The notes under the pieces were generated by a model that was not told the DNA's origin, made no database searches, and saw only the letters and a program-made list of their open reading frames with translations. Shown piece by piece: positions 54,267 to 63,744 of a stretch of DNA of 64,000 nucleotides. The position numbers were made by a program, and so were the translations under genes. This DNA is from Lachnospiraceae bacterium (lineage in GTDB: Bacteria > Bacillota > Clostridia > Lachnospirales > Lachnospiraceae): positions 14,651 to 78,650 of the forward strand of contig CAAEMT010000033.1 of the NCBI GenBank assembly GCA_900757145.1. The letters run 5' to 3'. Position 1 is the first letter of the stretch, and every line of letters begins with the position of its first letter.

Positions 54267-55709
54267 TTAAGATTCATCATCTGCACCATCTATTACTTCT
54301 GCGGGATCCGCATCATACACACCCTCGTCCTCGTATACCGCTTCACCATCCAGGGACACGTCTTCTTCCATCATATCTGCTTCATCCGCAGACATTCCCA
54401 TGTCCTCATCCATCATGTTCATCTCATCCATAGACATATCTTCGTCCATAGACAGATCGGCGTCATCCCCCATCGGATCCTGCATCATATTGCCGCCCAT
54501 ACTGCTCGTATCATTGTAGATAACAGGGTTTCCCTCGCTGATCGTATCGAGCGGATACGCAATATAGTCATCCTCTGCAAGGCCGTCCGTAATCTGGTAC
54601 TTAAACAGCTCATCATCGTATTCGCCGAGCGTAACCTCATGCTTCTCGATCACATTCGAGTCATTTGCAAGCCAGACGTAGGCCTTCCCGTCCTCCTGCA
54701 TAATGTAATAGTCATCGATCCACAGCCCTTCCTTCACCTCGTTCTGACCGGAATCTATCTCCATGTACACATGCTGTCCGAGCATCAGGCCTTCCGAACT
54801 GTCAAGCTCTACATAAAAAGAATAGTTAGATGAACCGCCGGAATCATCTCCCATCATACTGTAAGCCATACTGTCGGACTGTTCATCAGCGCTGTCCTTT
54901 ACCTCAGCAAGCGTACCGGTCCAGGTCTTCTTGCTGTCCACACGCGAATAAACGATCATCGGCATTCCGATCGCTGACTGGATCTGACTGTAATTCTGCT
55001 CGTTTACCGTTCCCTTGATACGGAAATTTCCGTCCGCAAGTATCGTAATATAGACATTACCGGAATCAGAACCGTATCCATAGCTGTCACTGTTGTTCGG
55101 ATCATTGACTTTTTGTATCGTACCTGCCATTTCCGCAGTTACAGTTGAATTCTTAATCTCCTCCTGCAGTTTTGAGATCGTCAGCTCATTTGATTTAATC
55201 TCATATTCACTTTTCTTGATGCTGTTCTGCGCCTCCAATATCTGTGTCGAGATAACAAGCTTATCATCAGAGCTTGCTTCGTTTTTGTCCTTTTCAAGCT
55301 GCGCGATCGTCTTTTGGGAAAGCTCAATGTCTCCCTTCGCACGCTCAATCTCGATCTCCGCCTGCGCAAGCTTATCCTCAGACTCCTGCGTATCATATAC
55401 GAAAAGCTTCTGACCTTCCTTTACCTTATCGCCAGCCTTAACGTAGCACTTCTCAACACTGCGCTCGTTTTCAAGCTTGACCTCCAGTGTCGCCTGCGGC
55501 TCCACCTCCCCGCCAAACCTCTCTATCATACCATTTCCGCTTCCAAGCCCTGCAATCTGTGATACGAGGTCTACATAAACAGCATCCTCGCTCGTCGAAG
55601 AGACGCGCTGTGACTCTTCCTGACTATCTGCAAAAAAGTGGCGATATGCGCCGTATCCGCCAGCGCCCAAAATGCCGACAACAAGTACGGCAACCAATGC
55701 TTTTTTCAT
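54267..55709 (-). CDS. HlyD/MFP-type adaptor with Met/Asp/Glu-rich tail
   Basis: 480 residues. N-terminal anchor (about 4-22), lipoyl half (VEKCYVKAGDKVKEGQKLFV), coiled-coil hairpin (about 110-195, QSEDKLAQAEIEIERAKGD), the second lipoyl half (STVTAEMAGTIQKVNDPNNS) and barrel domains to about 400. The last 75 residues are unusual: about a fifth are Met and most others Asp or Glu (for example DMSMDEMNMMDEDMGMSADE). Such a tail could bind soft metals or cations outside the membrane. First gene of the efflux operon; the next is the ATPase. Confidence 0.88.
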   Translation of the reverse strand: MKKALVAVLVVGILGAGGYGAYRHFFADSQEESQRVSSTSEDAVYVDLVSQIAGLGSGNGMIERFGGEVEPQATLEVKLENERSVEKCYVKAGDKVKEGQKLFVYDTQESEDKLAQAEIEIERAKGDIELSQKTIAQLEKDKNEASSDDKLVISTQILEAQNSIKKSEYEIKSNELTISKLQEEIKNSTVTAEMAGTIQKVNDPNNSDSYGYGSDSGNVYITILADGNFRIKGTVNEQNYSQIQSAIGMPMIVYSRVDSKKTWTGTLAEVKDSADEQSDSMAYSMMGDDSGGSSNYSFYVELDSSEGLMLGQHVYMEIDSGQNEVKEGLWIDDYYIMQEDGKAYVWLANDSNVIEKHEVTLGEYDDELFKYQITDGLAEDDYIAYPLDTISEGNPVIYNDTSSMGGNMMQDPMGDDADLSMDEDMSMDEMNMMDEDMGMSADEADMMEEDVSLDGEAVYEDEGVYDADPAEVIDGADDES

Positions 55710-55820
55710 CTGCCTGCTCCCCTTTTCCTAGAATAATTACTCTAACACTATACCACAACTCCCCCTAAATAAAAGAGTTTTTTTTCTTAATACTTAATGA
55801 AGTCACAAAAAATTCATAAA

Positions 55821-55868
55821 TCCCCCGATCACTGCCTGTAAGAATACCAGAACACTTTGACCGGGGGA
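55821..55868 (-). terminator. Probable terminator after glyA
   Basis: Minus strand TCCCCCG (55868-55862) pairs with CGGGGGA (55827-55821), with GGTC/GATC extending the stem and a long loop, followed 7 nt later by a T-rich stretch (GAATTTTTTG). It lies 21 nt after the glyA stop. The long loop makes the call moderate. Confidence 0.55.
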
Positions 55869-55888
55869 TATATTTTCTTTACAATCTG

Positions 55889-57127
55889 TTAAATCAGCGG
55901 ATATTTCTCCGTCAGAGAGTGAACAAGCGCTTTTGCCCTTGTCGCGCAGTCCGGCTCATCCTTTATCATCATCGCAATCGCCTCAGCGATCATATCCATA
56001 TCTTTTTCGTTCATTCCTCGTGAAGTCACGGCAGGAGTGCCAAGGCGTATACCGCTCGTCACAAACGGAGACTGCAAATCATTTGGAATGGCATTTTTAT
56101 TGCAGGTAATATTGACGCTGTCAAGTAAATGCTCTGCTTCTTTTCCCGTTTTGCCGACATTTGTAAGATCTACGAGTATTAAGTGATTATCTGTTCCACC
56201 GGAAACGATCTGCAATCCGCGCTTTTTCAATCCTTCACACAGCGCTTTCGCGTTTTTCGCTACATTCTCCTGATATACCTTGAATTCAGGCTGCAGCGCC
56301 TCCTTTAAACAGACTGCTTTGGCTGCGATCACATGCATCAAAGGACCGCCCTGCGTTCCCGGAAAGATTGCTTTATTGAAATTAGCTTCTTTGGCAAACT
56401 CTGCACTTGAAAGGATCAACCCGCCTCTAGGCCCGCGCAGCGTCTTATGCGTCGTGGTCGTAGTCACATGTGCATACGGTATAGGGCTTGGATGTACTCC
56501 TGCCGCTACCAGACCTGCAATATGCGCCATATCCACCATCAGATATGCGCCGACCTCATCCGCGATCTCACGGAACCGCTTGAAATCTATCACGCGGGCG
56601 TACGCACTTGCACCTGCCACGATCAGTTTCGGACAATTTGCAATCGCAAGCTCGCGTACATTATCGTAATCAATGAAGCCCTCGTCATTCACTCCATACG
56701 GTACGATATTGAAATATGCGCCGGAAAAATTCGCAGGGCTTCCGTGTGACAGGTGTCCGCCATGCGCAAGATCCATGCCCATAACTGTATCGCCGGGCTT
56801 AAGCAGCGCAAAAAATACCGCCATATTCGCCTGTGCGCCGGAATGCGGCTGAACGTTCGCATAGGTGCAGCCGAATAACTCCATCGCACGCTCACATGCA
56901 AGATTCTCTACTACATCTACACAATCGCATCCGCCGTAATATCTGCGTCCCGGATAGCCTTCTGCATACTTATTTGTCAGCGGACTTCCCATTGCAGCCA
57001 TTACAGCTTTTGATACCCAGTTCTCAGAAGCAATCAGCTCAATATGACTGTTCTGACGCTCCTGCTCAGCCACGATCGCATCTGCGATGTCGGCGTCCAC
57101 GCGCCGTACTTCATCCAGTGAATACAT
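55889..57127 (-). CDS. glyA: Serine hydroxymethyltransferase
   Basis: PLP enzyme interconverting serine and glycine with tetrahydrofolate, 412 residues. Motifs: [20 protein letters not shown] near 50-70, [12 protein letters not shown] near 120, and the PLP lysine in [14 protein letters not shown] near 222-235. AGGAGG lies before the ATG. It supplies one-carbon units used in purine synthesis (purC is 2.5 kb away), but there is no sign of joint transcription. No glycine riboswitch fits into the 100-bp upstream gap. Confidence 0.97.
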   Translation of the reverse strand: MYSLDEVRRVDADIADAIVAEQERQNSHIELIASENWVSKAVMAAMGSPLTNKYAEGYPGRRYYGGCDCVDVVENLACERAMELFGCTYANVQPHSGAQANMAVFFALLKPGDTVMGMDLAHGGHLSHGSPANFSGAYFNIVPYGVNDEGFIDYDNVRELAIANCPKLIVAGASAYARVIDFKRFREIADEVGAYLMVDMAHIAGLVAAGVHPSPIPYAHVTTTTTHKTLRGPRGGLILSSAEFAKEANFNKAIFPGTQGGPLMHVIAAKAVCLKEALQPEFKVYQENVAKNAKALCEGLKKRGLQIVSGGTDNHLILVDLTNVGKTGKEAEHLLDSVNITCNKNAIPNDLQSPFVTSGIRLGTPAVTSRGMNEKDMDMIAEAIAMMIKDEPDCATRAKALVHSLTEKYPLI

Positions 57128-57227
57128 GTCCCATCCTCCTATTGCGCTTTATTTACTTTTATTCATATTACTTCTGATGATATAAAAAGTCAAGTTTTTT
57201 GTTCGCATATACAATACATCTGTCCGC

Positions 57228-57923
57228 TTACTGTGTACTTACATCAGTTCTGCAAAGATCCTTTACAACCTCTCCTGCGATGATCAGACCGGCAACAGAC
57301 GGCACAAAGGCATTGCTGCCAGGCGTCTGGAAACGTGAAACAGGCTGCTCTTTTGAATAAACCACCTTAAGCTTCTTTACTCCACGCTTTTTCAGCTCAC
57401 GGCGCATGACTTTTGCGAGAGGACACACGGAAGTCTTATATATATCGGCCACCTCGAAGGCTGCCGGATCAAGTTTATTGCCTGCTCCCATAGAACTGAT
57501 CACCGGAGTTCCTGCTGCCTTGGCACGAAGAATCAGCTCTATCTTTCCGGTAACTGTATCAATCGCATCAATTACATAATCAAATGCCTCAAACGGAAAT
57601 TCGTCAGCCCTCTCCGGCAAGAAGAATGTCCGGTGGCAATTTACTTTTGCAAAGGGATTGATATCGAGAATACGTGCTCTTGCTGCATCTGTCTTATACA
57701 TTCCCAACGTACTGTGCAGTGCGATAATCTGACGGTTCAGATTTGATTCACACACAGTATCATTATCGATCAGATCGAGTGTCCCTACCCCACTTCTCGC
57801 AAGGGCTTCCACTACATAACCGCCGACTCCTCCGATCCCGAATACTGCCACGCGCGATTTTTTAAGTCTTTCCATATTTTCTTTTCCGAGCAGCATTTCT
57901 GTCCTGATAAACTGTTCTGCCAT
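57228..57923 (-). CDS. tcdA: tRNA threonylcarbamoyladenosine dehydratase (TcdA/CsdL)
   Basis: E1-like ThiF/MoeB fold enzyme that cyclises t6A37 in tRNA to ct6A, 231 residues. Nucleotide-binding VAVFGIGGVGGYVVEALARS at residues 25-44, DLIDNDTVCESNLNRQ near 52-67, DYVIDAIDTVTGKIELI near 110 and SSMGAGNKLDP near 143, ending PGSNAFVPSVAGLIIAGEVV. It starts one base after the upstream hydrogenase stop, so the two are translated from one mRNA. Confidence 0.93.
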   Translation of the reverse strand: MAEQFIRTEMLLGKENMERLKKSRVAVFGIGGVGGYVVEALARSGVGTLDLIDNDTVCESNLNRQIIALHSTLGMYKTDAARARILDINPFAKVNCHRTFFLPERADEFPFEAFDYVIDAIDTVTGKIELILRAKAAGTPVISSMGAGNKLDPAAFEVADIYKTSVCPLAKVMRRELKKRGVKKLKVVYSKEQPVSRFQTPGSNAFVPSVAGLIIAGEVVKDLCRTDVSTQ

Positions 57924-59438
57924 TTATTCCTCCAGCATACTCAGATATTCCCGATACTCACTGTCCAGTGAATGTTTTTTCTCTGATTTTTTCATTGTGA
58001 TATTCACCAGACCTCTTGCCTTTGTCGGTCCCTGCATGGTACCGGCACCGCCGACACAACCGCCCGGACACGCCATTCCTTCCAGAAGATATCCGTCATA
58101 CTTCCCTTTTGCCGCATCAGAAAGAAGCTCCCGACACGCTGCAAGCCCCTCGGCATTTGCGACTTTTACCTCGCAATCCGGTTCAAGCTCTTTGATACAG
58201 TTGACAACAGCCTGCGCAACACCTCCGCTGGCTGCAAATCCCCGCCCATCGGCACTTGCGTCATGAAAATCATCTGACTTCTCTAATGCCGAAAAATCAA
58301 TATTTTTTGCTGTGAACATTCCCATAACTTCCTCAAAAGTCAGGACAAAATCCACATCACTTCGTATCTCTGTACGGCTCGCCTCTAGCTTCTTCGCTGC
58401 ACACGGGCCTATGAATACTACCTTGCATCCGGGATGCTCTTTTTTCAAAAGCCTTCCAGTAAGCACCATCGGCGTAAGCGCCATCGAAATATACGGCGCC
58501 AGATCAGGAAACATCTTGCGCGCCATAGATGCCCATGCCGGACAGCATGATGTAGCCATAAACGGCTGTTTTTCCGGCACTTCTTTGAGAAAATCGCACG
58601 CCTCCTCAATCGTACAAAGGTCTGCGCCTACTGCCACCTCTATCACATCCGCAAAACCGAGACTCTTCATCGCAGCCCGCAGCTTTTCCGGCGTCAACTC
58701 CTTTCCGAACTGCCCCACAAATGCAGGAGCAACTGCCGCATAAACAGGAATGCCTGACTTGATCGCATGGATCACCTGAAAAATCTGTCCCTTATCCGCG
58801 ATCGCGCCAAACGGACAATTCACAAGACACATACCGCAGGAAACACATTTATCGTAATCTATCTCTGCGCGCCCTAGCTTATCGCTGCCGATCGCGTCTA
58901 CACCGCATGCCTTAGCGCAAGGACGCTCCATCTTCATGATCGCTCCATATGGGCAGGCGTTTGCACATTTACCGCAATTGATACATTTCTCCTTATCAAT
59001 CACAGAACGGCCGTTGACAATCGTGATCGCGTCCTTCGGACACACCTCTTTACACGGATGCGCCAGACAGCCCTGACACGCATCTGTGACGCGCATCTCA
59101 TTATCCGGACAGGAATGGCAGGCAAATTTGATAATATTTACCAGGGGCGGATCATAATACTTTTCCGCGATTGCACTCTCCTCGATTCCTTTTGATACCG
59201 GAGCATGCTCTGTCATATCACGCAGCGGAAGCCCTATTGCCAGACGAAGCCTCTCTTCTACGATCGCTCTTTCCAGAAAAACACTCTCCCTATACGTTGC
59301 CACCTCACCCGGAATAATCTTGTAGGGCAAATCAATAATTCTGGAATAATCCCCGCCCTCATACGCCATGCGAGCTACTTCCGTAAAGATCTTCTGCCGG
59401 ATCTCTACTACGTTTGTGTAGACACCTCTCATACTCAT
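57924..59438 (-). CDS. Monomeric FeFe hydrogenase (group B-like)
   Basis: 504 residues. A conserved N-terminal region of about 100 residues precedes a cysteine run (CHSCPDNEMRVTDACQGC, CKEVCP) and 4Fe-4S domains (CINCGKCANACPYGAI, CVSCGMCLVNCPFGAI). The H-cluster domain follows, with L1 TSCCPAW (about 297), L2 GPCAAKKLEA (about 344) and L3 MACPGGCVGGAG (about 457). L2 GPC instead of MPC and L3 GGAG instead of GGG mark the group B-type variant whose role (H2 production or sensing) is less clear. GGAGGAG precedes the ATG, and tcdA follows after no gap. Confidence 0.9.
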   Translation of the reverse strand: MSMRGVYTNVVEIRQKIFTEVARMAYEGGDYSRIIDLPYKIIPGEVATYRESVFLERAIVEERLRLAIGLPLRDMTEHAPVSKGIEESAIAEKYYDPPLVNIIKFACHSCPDNEMRVTDACQGCLAHPCKEVCPKDAITIVNGRSVIDKEKCINCGKCANACPYGAIMKMERPCAKACGVDAIGSDKLGRAEIDYDKCVSCGMCLVNCPFGAIADKGQIFQVIHAIKSGIPVYAAVAPAFVGQFGKELTPEKLRAAMKSLGFADVIEVAVGADLCTIEEACDFLKEVPEKQPFMATSCCPAWASMARKMFPDLAPYISMALTPMVLTGRLLKKEHPGCKVVFIGPCAAKKLEASRTEIRSDVDFVLTFEEVMGMFTAKNIDFSALEKSDDFHDASADGRGFAASGGVAQAVVNCIKELEPDCEVKVANAEGLAACRELLSDAAKGKYDGYLLEGMACPGGCVGGAGTMQGPTKARGLVNITMKKSEKKHSLDSEYREYLSMLEE

Positions 59439-59556
59439 ATCTGGTTCTCCTCCATATACCTATTATACAGTTTTCTATACCTTTTTATGGTCTCAGTATA
59501 CCATAACCTTAGCTTTCACGTGAAGCCCTTACCTTGCTTGTATGTATAAGAATACA

Positions 59557-59601
59557 AAATACCGTGGGAACAGCGGTACTTCCGATGTCCTCACGGTATT
59601 T
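59557..59601 (-). terminator. Terminator after purC
   Basis: Minus strand AATACCGTG (59600-59592) pairs with CACGGTATT (59566-59558), nine perfect pairs with a loop of about 25 nt, then TTTGTATTCTT. It lies 43 nt after the purC stop and upstream of the hydrogenase gene. Confidence 0.75.
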
Positions 59602-59643
59602 ATTTTCTGCTTATTACTGTTTTTTAAGAGTATCCTGCATTTC

Positions 59644-60513
59644 TTATAACGGCTTGCCTGTCAGCATCTCATATGCCTGCAGATACTTCTCGATCGTCTT
59701 ATCTACAATATCCTGCGGCAGTGTCCAGTCGTGATCCTTATTTTCTTTCAGCCAATCACGCGCAAACTGCTTGTCAAAGGATGGCTGTCCGTGTCCCGGC
59801 TCATACCCCTGTGCCGGCCAGAAACGGGAACTGTCCGGTGTGAGCATCTCGTCACCGATCACAATATTTCCGTTCTCATCCAGACCAAACTCGAATTTTG
59901 TATCTGCAATGATGATTCCGCGCTCCAGTGCATACGCTGCACACTTCTTGTACAGTGCGATCGTGTAATCACGGATCTTCTCTGCATACTCAGCTCCCTT
60001 CCCCGGGAAATGCTTCTCCAAATGCGTAATGCTCTGCTCGTAGGAAATATTCTCATCATGATCACCAATCTCAGCTTTTGTAGACGGCGTATAGATCGGC
60101 TCCGGCAGCTTATCAGACTCCTTGAGACCTTCCGGCAGCTCAATACCGCAGACCTTTCCCGTCTCCTTATAGCTTGCCCAGCCGCTTCCTGTAATGTATC
60201 CGCGTACGATACACTCGACAGGGATCATCTCCAGCTTACGGCACATCATACTGTTGCCGTCAAATCTCTCCTGACGGAAAAATTCCGGCATGTCATTTAC
60301 ATCTACAGAGATCATATGGTTCGGCAGGATATCCTGTGTCATATCAAACCAGAACTTTGACATCTGTGTAAGCACAGCGCCTTTTTTCGTCACCTGATTG
60401 TTCAGGATCACATCAAAGCAGCTGATCCTGTCTGTAGCCACCATGATCAGGCTGTCGCCGTTGTCATAAATCTCGCGTACCTTACCCTCTTTGATCGGTT
60501 TTAATTCCTGCAT
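59644..60513 (-). CDS. purC: Phosphoribosylaminoimidazole-succinocarboxamide synthase
   Basis: Purine biosynthesis enzyme joining CAIR and aspartate with ATP, 289 residues. Motifs: IKEGKVREIYDNGDSLIMVA at the start, RISCFDVILN, CIVRGYITGSGWASYKETGK near 92-111, TPSTKAEIGDHDENIS and IIADTKFEFGLDENGNIVIG near 190-209. The C-terminal part, DSSRFWPAQGYEPG, is also typical. It stands alone rather than in a pur operon, with a likely promoter directly upstream. Confidence 0.97.
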   Translation of the reverse strand: MQELKPIKEGKVREIYDNGDSLIMVATDRISCFDVILNNQVTKKGAVLTQMSKFWFDMTQDILPNHMISVDVNDMPEFFRQERFDGNSMMCRKLEMIPVECIVRGYITGSGWASYKETGKVCGIELPEGLKESDKLPEPIYTPSTKAEIGDHDENISYEQSITHLEKHFPGKGAEYAEKIRDYTIALYKKCAAYALERGIIIADTKFEFGLDENGNIVIGDEMLTPDSSRFWPAQGYEPGHGQPSFDKQFARDWLKENKDHDWTLPQDIVDKTIEKYLQAYEMLTGKPL

Positions 60514-60560
60514 GCTATCGTTCCTCGCATTCTTTCTGTATGATTTTATTTACGCCTATA

Positions 60561-60590
60561 AACGTACCACTACTGCAGGGGGATTGTCAA
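60561..60590 (-). promoter_or_regulatory. Likely purC promoter
   Basis: Minus strand -35 TTGACA (60590-60585, consensus), 18-nt spacer, -10 TACGTT (60566-60561, weak). It lies about 50 nt before the purC start, in the gap after the surface protein gene. No purine riboswitch was seen here, unlike before guaD. Confidence 0.5.
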
Positions 60591-60623
60591 GATTATCCTC
60601 TTGCTCAATCTCTACTTTCTTGC

Positions 60624-63329
60624 TTATCCTGCATTTTTTCTCCGGCGCACATACCACACGACAGCTGCTAGGAGCACCAAAACGACCCCTGCAATACCAA
60701 TCGGCAGCACAATACCCCCGTCTGAATGAACATTATTTTCTGCCTCTGATGCTGCTTCTGTATCGGCTTCTGCTTCCGATGCAGTTTCCGGACTATCCTC
60801 TGCCTTTGATCCGTCTTCAGCACGTTCGCTGTCTGTTTCCGGCAGGACTGCGCTGTTTTTGAATACAATTTCCGGCATGCTCACTGTGATCTTCAAGGTT
60901 CCGTCGCTGTTCTCGCTGTCCTCTATCTTTACAGTAACCTCATATTTCTCTGTGTCGTATTTAAAACCTTCTTCGCCTCCCTCTGACTGTACGACCGAAT
61001 AGACGTACTCTTTTCCGATATCGTCCTGCGTATACGCGATCGGATCAAACCCGATATTCCCCTGTGCATCATTCGTTCCGGTACAGATCGTCTCGCCGTT
61101 TTCACCTCTCAATTCAAAGGTGAATTCTCCGCCTGCAAGTTCCGCATTTTCCAGAAGGACACGGATGCCGTCGATTCTTGCCTCACCTGACGCTTCGTAT
61201 GTCTTTTCAAACAATGGCTCGCCATCCGGATATGTAATCTCTGCCACTAACTGATCTGTGTTTGCGGAATCCGTTTTTACTTCTGCCTTCACCGGCCATG
61301 TTTCATTTTCCGATGATACCATAAAATAATAGGTCCCCGGCTGCGGACATTTGATCTCATCAAAAACGACCTTCCCATGCGCATCATTGACTGCCGTATC
61401 TGTAATTCCGTCCGATACAGGGCTTTTGCCCGTCTCATCTGTCACCTGTGTCAGTTCAAACGTAAATTCTCCGTCCTTTATCCTTCGCCCTGTTACATTC
61501 ACCTGTGCTTCGATCACAAGCTCTGCCGGTTTTGCTTCATGGACGATAATCTTCTCGTCTTCCTGCGTGACTGCATATCCGTCCGGTGCCGTTACTTCCA
61601 CTTCGTAAGCATATTCTTCCGCCACACCGTCTCTGTCTTTACCATATTTAGGAAGACCGTTCCATTCATAGCTCCAGTTCTCTTTTTCGGTAATCGTCTT
61701 TGTATCAATGAGCTCTCCATTCCGGTGCAGTCCCACTGCAATTTCCAAAGGAGCACTGATCCCATCCGGAAGCTTCATATCTACACTTCCGCTTACAGAC
61801 ATCGTTTCACGCGCATTTGTGATCGTCAGACTTTCGTTTGCTCCGATCGCATATACTTCATCACTTAATACATTTCCTGTTGGGGCTGACTTCTGCTTCA
61901 CATACAATTTCCCGCCGTTTTCTTCAATCTGCTGATTGACTGCAAATTCAAAATACGCCTCTCCGTTTTCATCTGTCGTAAGCGTTACTTCTGCCTCCTC
62001 CTGCTTTACAGGATTTTCTCTGGTCTCGTCATAATAAATACCCACCGCAGCCCCAACTACAGGAAGCCCCTCTTCATCCTCCAGCCGTAGAGTAAAATTC
62101 CCGATTTCGGGTGCTACTGTAAAAGAAAGCTCTGCCCTGCCTGCATCGGTCAGGGAAACGCCCGCTATATTCTGCTGCCTCTTACTTATCTTCTCTGCTG
62201 TTCCCTTGCTTGTCTGCAGCACGACAAGGTTCCACGCTTCCTCTTCAGCCCCGGACATAACTCCTTCTATTACAGTATTAAGATCAGCAAGCGTATTCTT
62301 TTCTGTCGCAGATGCTTCTCCCGTATATCGGAAAGAAATCTGATCCTCCGGCAAAAGAGTGACCTCCGAATGCTGCTGGACCTGCTCAGTCTTTCCGTCC
62401 CGGCGCATTACTGTGCCTGAAAAGTCCTCCGGAACGGCAAAGGTCAGAGTAAGATCATCGTTCTTTTCGTTGCCCTGAAATGTATACACATCTCCCTGCT
62501 GTTCCATTTCAAGCCCTGGCATCTCCTTTTTACTCAGTATTTCATACCAGTCCTTCGCTATAGAGATCCCTGTCCGATTCATTCCGTATGTCGCTCCCAT
62601 CAGGTTGAGATCTCCATCCTCAATACCGGCTGCGCAAAGCTCCTCTTCTATGAAGTTCTTATATGGCTTTTCCCAATCCTCGCCAAATCTCAGTTCAAAC
62701 TGCAGCTCCAGATATTTTTCAAGCGGCGTACCGTCTGTAAAATAAGCGTAACTTGCCGCTCCATGCGTCAGGATATAGCTGACCTCTTCCTGCTCTTTTT
62801 CACTCAGTACGCTGTATACATCGGCAAAATAATCGGGATACCTTTCTTCCAGAAGAGCTTCAAATTCTGTTCGGTCATATCCGGCGCCGCCATATCCATA
62901 ATAAATGACTTTATGAAGATTTTGAGATCCGCCGACTGCTGATACATTATCAGTCATGTCTGCGCTGTGTTCTCCGGGAAGCGGTGTCAGAAAATACGAC
63001 TGCACACAGTATGCAAGCTGCTCATCATTGATCGTATCTCCCTGCGCATTTTTTGTCGTAAGGTAAAACAAGTAATCTGTTCCCGGGATATCTTCTCTCT
63101 CAATTCCGTAATCGCCGTAATCCAGCCAGTCGCCAATTTTTAGATGTGCATAGGCGGCATCACTGTCTTCTGTTAAAAGTTCCTGCGCCGTATATTCCAA
63201 CAGATCCTGCGATGCGGACAGCTCCTGCGCACTCGCATCCATCGGCATTCCATACATACTGCTCTGAAAAACAAATGCTGCCAAAACTGCCGCACCGATC
63301 TTTTTCCATGGTAGTCCTCCGCGTTCCAT
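60624..63329 (-). CDS. Large secreted surface protein with thioester-like and pilin-like domains
   Basis: 901 residues from ATG 63329 (GGGGG 8 nt upstream; the frame to 63422 adds a non-signal leader). Signal peptide to about residue 35. A thioester (TED)-like region follows (LAYCVQSYFLTPLPGE, KVIYYGYGGAGYDRTEFEAL, SYILTHGAASYAYF). Then come SpaA/Cna-B type domains (FTLRLEDEEGLPVVGAAVGI and following) and two FctA/Spy0128-like modules (GEFTFELTQV, GEFTFELRGENGE with YDTEKYEVTVKIED). Last are an Ala/Glu/Ser linker and a membrane helix (LPIGIAGVVLVLLAAVVWYV) with a basic end. No LPXTG is visible, so it may be membrane-anchored. A covalent adhesin is plausible. Confidence 0.8.
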   Translation of the reverse strand: MERGGLPWKKIGAAVLAAFVFQSSMYGMPMDASAQELSASQDLLEYTAQELLTEDSDAAYAHLKIGDWLDYGDYGIEREDIPGTDYLFYLTTKNAQGDTINDEQLAYCVQSYFLTPLPGEHSADMTDNVSAVGGSQNLHKVIYYGYGGAGYDRTEFEALLEERYPDYFADVYSVLSEKEQEEVSYILTHGAASYAYFTDGTPLEKYLELQFELRFGEDWEKPYKNFIEEELCAAGIEDGDLNLMGATYGMNRTGISIAKDWYEILSKKEMPGLEMEQQGDVYTFQGNEKNDDLTLTFAVPEDFSGTVMRRDGKTEQVQQHSEVTLLPEDQISFRYTGEASATEKNTLADLNTVIEGVMSGAEEEAWNLVVLQTSKGTAEKISKRQQNIAGVSLTDAGRAELSFTVAPEIGNFTLRLEDEEGLPVVGAAVGIYYDETRENPVKQEEAEVTLTTDENGEAYFEFAVNQQIEENGGKLYVKQKSAPTGNVLSDEVYAIGANESLTITNARETMSVSGSVDMKLPDGISAPLEIAVGLHRNGELIDTKTITEKENWSYEWNGLPKYGKDRDGVAEEYAYEVEVTAPDGYAVTQEDEKIIVHEAKPAELVIEAQVNVTGRRIKDGEFTFELTQVTDETGKSPVSDGITDTAVNDAHGKVVFDEIKCPQPGTYYFMVSSENETWPVKAEVKTDSANTDQLVAEITYPDGEPLFEKTYEASGEARIDGIRVLLENAELAGGEFTFELRGENGETICTGTNDAQGNIGFDPIAYTQDDIGKEYVYSVVQSEGGEEGFKYDTEKYEVTVKIEDSENSDGTLKITVSMPEIVFKNSAVLPETDSERAEDGSKAEDSPETASEAEADTEAASEAENNVHSDGGIVLPIGIAGVVLVLLAAVVWYVRRRKNAG

Positions 63330-63516
63330 TCCAAAATCCCCCTTTATTTGTTTTATCCTTTCTTTTTCACGCTTCGATTGAATACTTAAGGAAATTATAA
63401 CGAACAACGCATAAATTAGCAACTTTATTTTTCATTTTCATCGGTTGTATTTTATATTTTACTTATCTTTATATAATTTTCTAAATTTTTACACAAAATC
63501 TGATATTTACACAACA

Positions 63517-63547
63517 GAAAAACCCCGGAAGCCTTACGGCTCCGGGG
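63517..63547 (-). terminator. Terminator of the tuf transcript
   Basis: Minus strand CCCCGGAGCC (63547-63538) pairs with GGCTTCCGGGG (63533-63523) with a 4-nt loop, followed by TTTTTCTG. It lies about 200 nt after the tuf stop, which leaves an unusually long 3' untranslated region. Confidence 0.9.
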
Positions 63548-63559
63548 CAATCTTACGCT

Positions 63560-63735
63560 TGGACACAATGGTATCGTACGATACCTATATTTTTTTATTC
63601 TATTCGCAGCGCACGCCTTCGATTTGCTACGCATCATCTCAGTCGGGGCTTTCGCCCTATAAGGTCTTCGTCCAATATCCCTCTGTGAGTAAACTCCCAT
63701 CGGATATTTCCCTCGCCCTTGCACTACTCATTACT
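63560..63735 (-). ncRNA. Candidate structured RNA in the tuf 3' region
   Basis: About 175 nt between the tuf stop and its terminator with several clean helices on the transcribed strand. AATATCC/GGATATT pairs 63708-63702 with 63680-63674. GGGC-GAAA-GCCC (63657-63646) is a GNRA hairpin. CGTAGC/GCTGCG pairs 63631-63626 with 63610-63605. A 16-bp perfect palindrome, GGTATCGTACGATACC, lies at 63570-63585. An open frame of 90 codons covers the same bases but has no protein-like composition. No Rfam family is claimed; raiA-type and other clostridial orphan RNAs should be tested. Confidence 0.45.
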
Positions 63736-63744
63736 TATCGAAGA

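Noticed and set aside
63452..63724. 90-codon minus-strand ORF downstream of tuf
   Set aside because: Very basic, no protein-like pattern, no good ribosome site, and it overlaps the terminator and several RNA helices; read as a structured RNA candidate instead.
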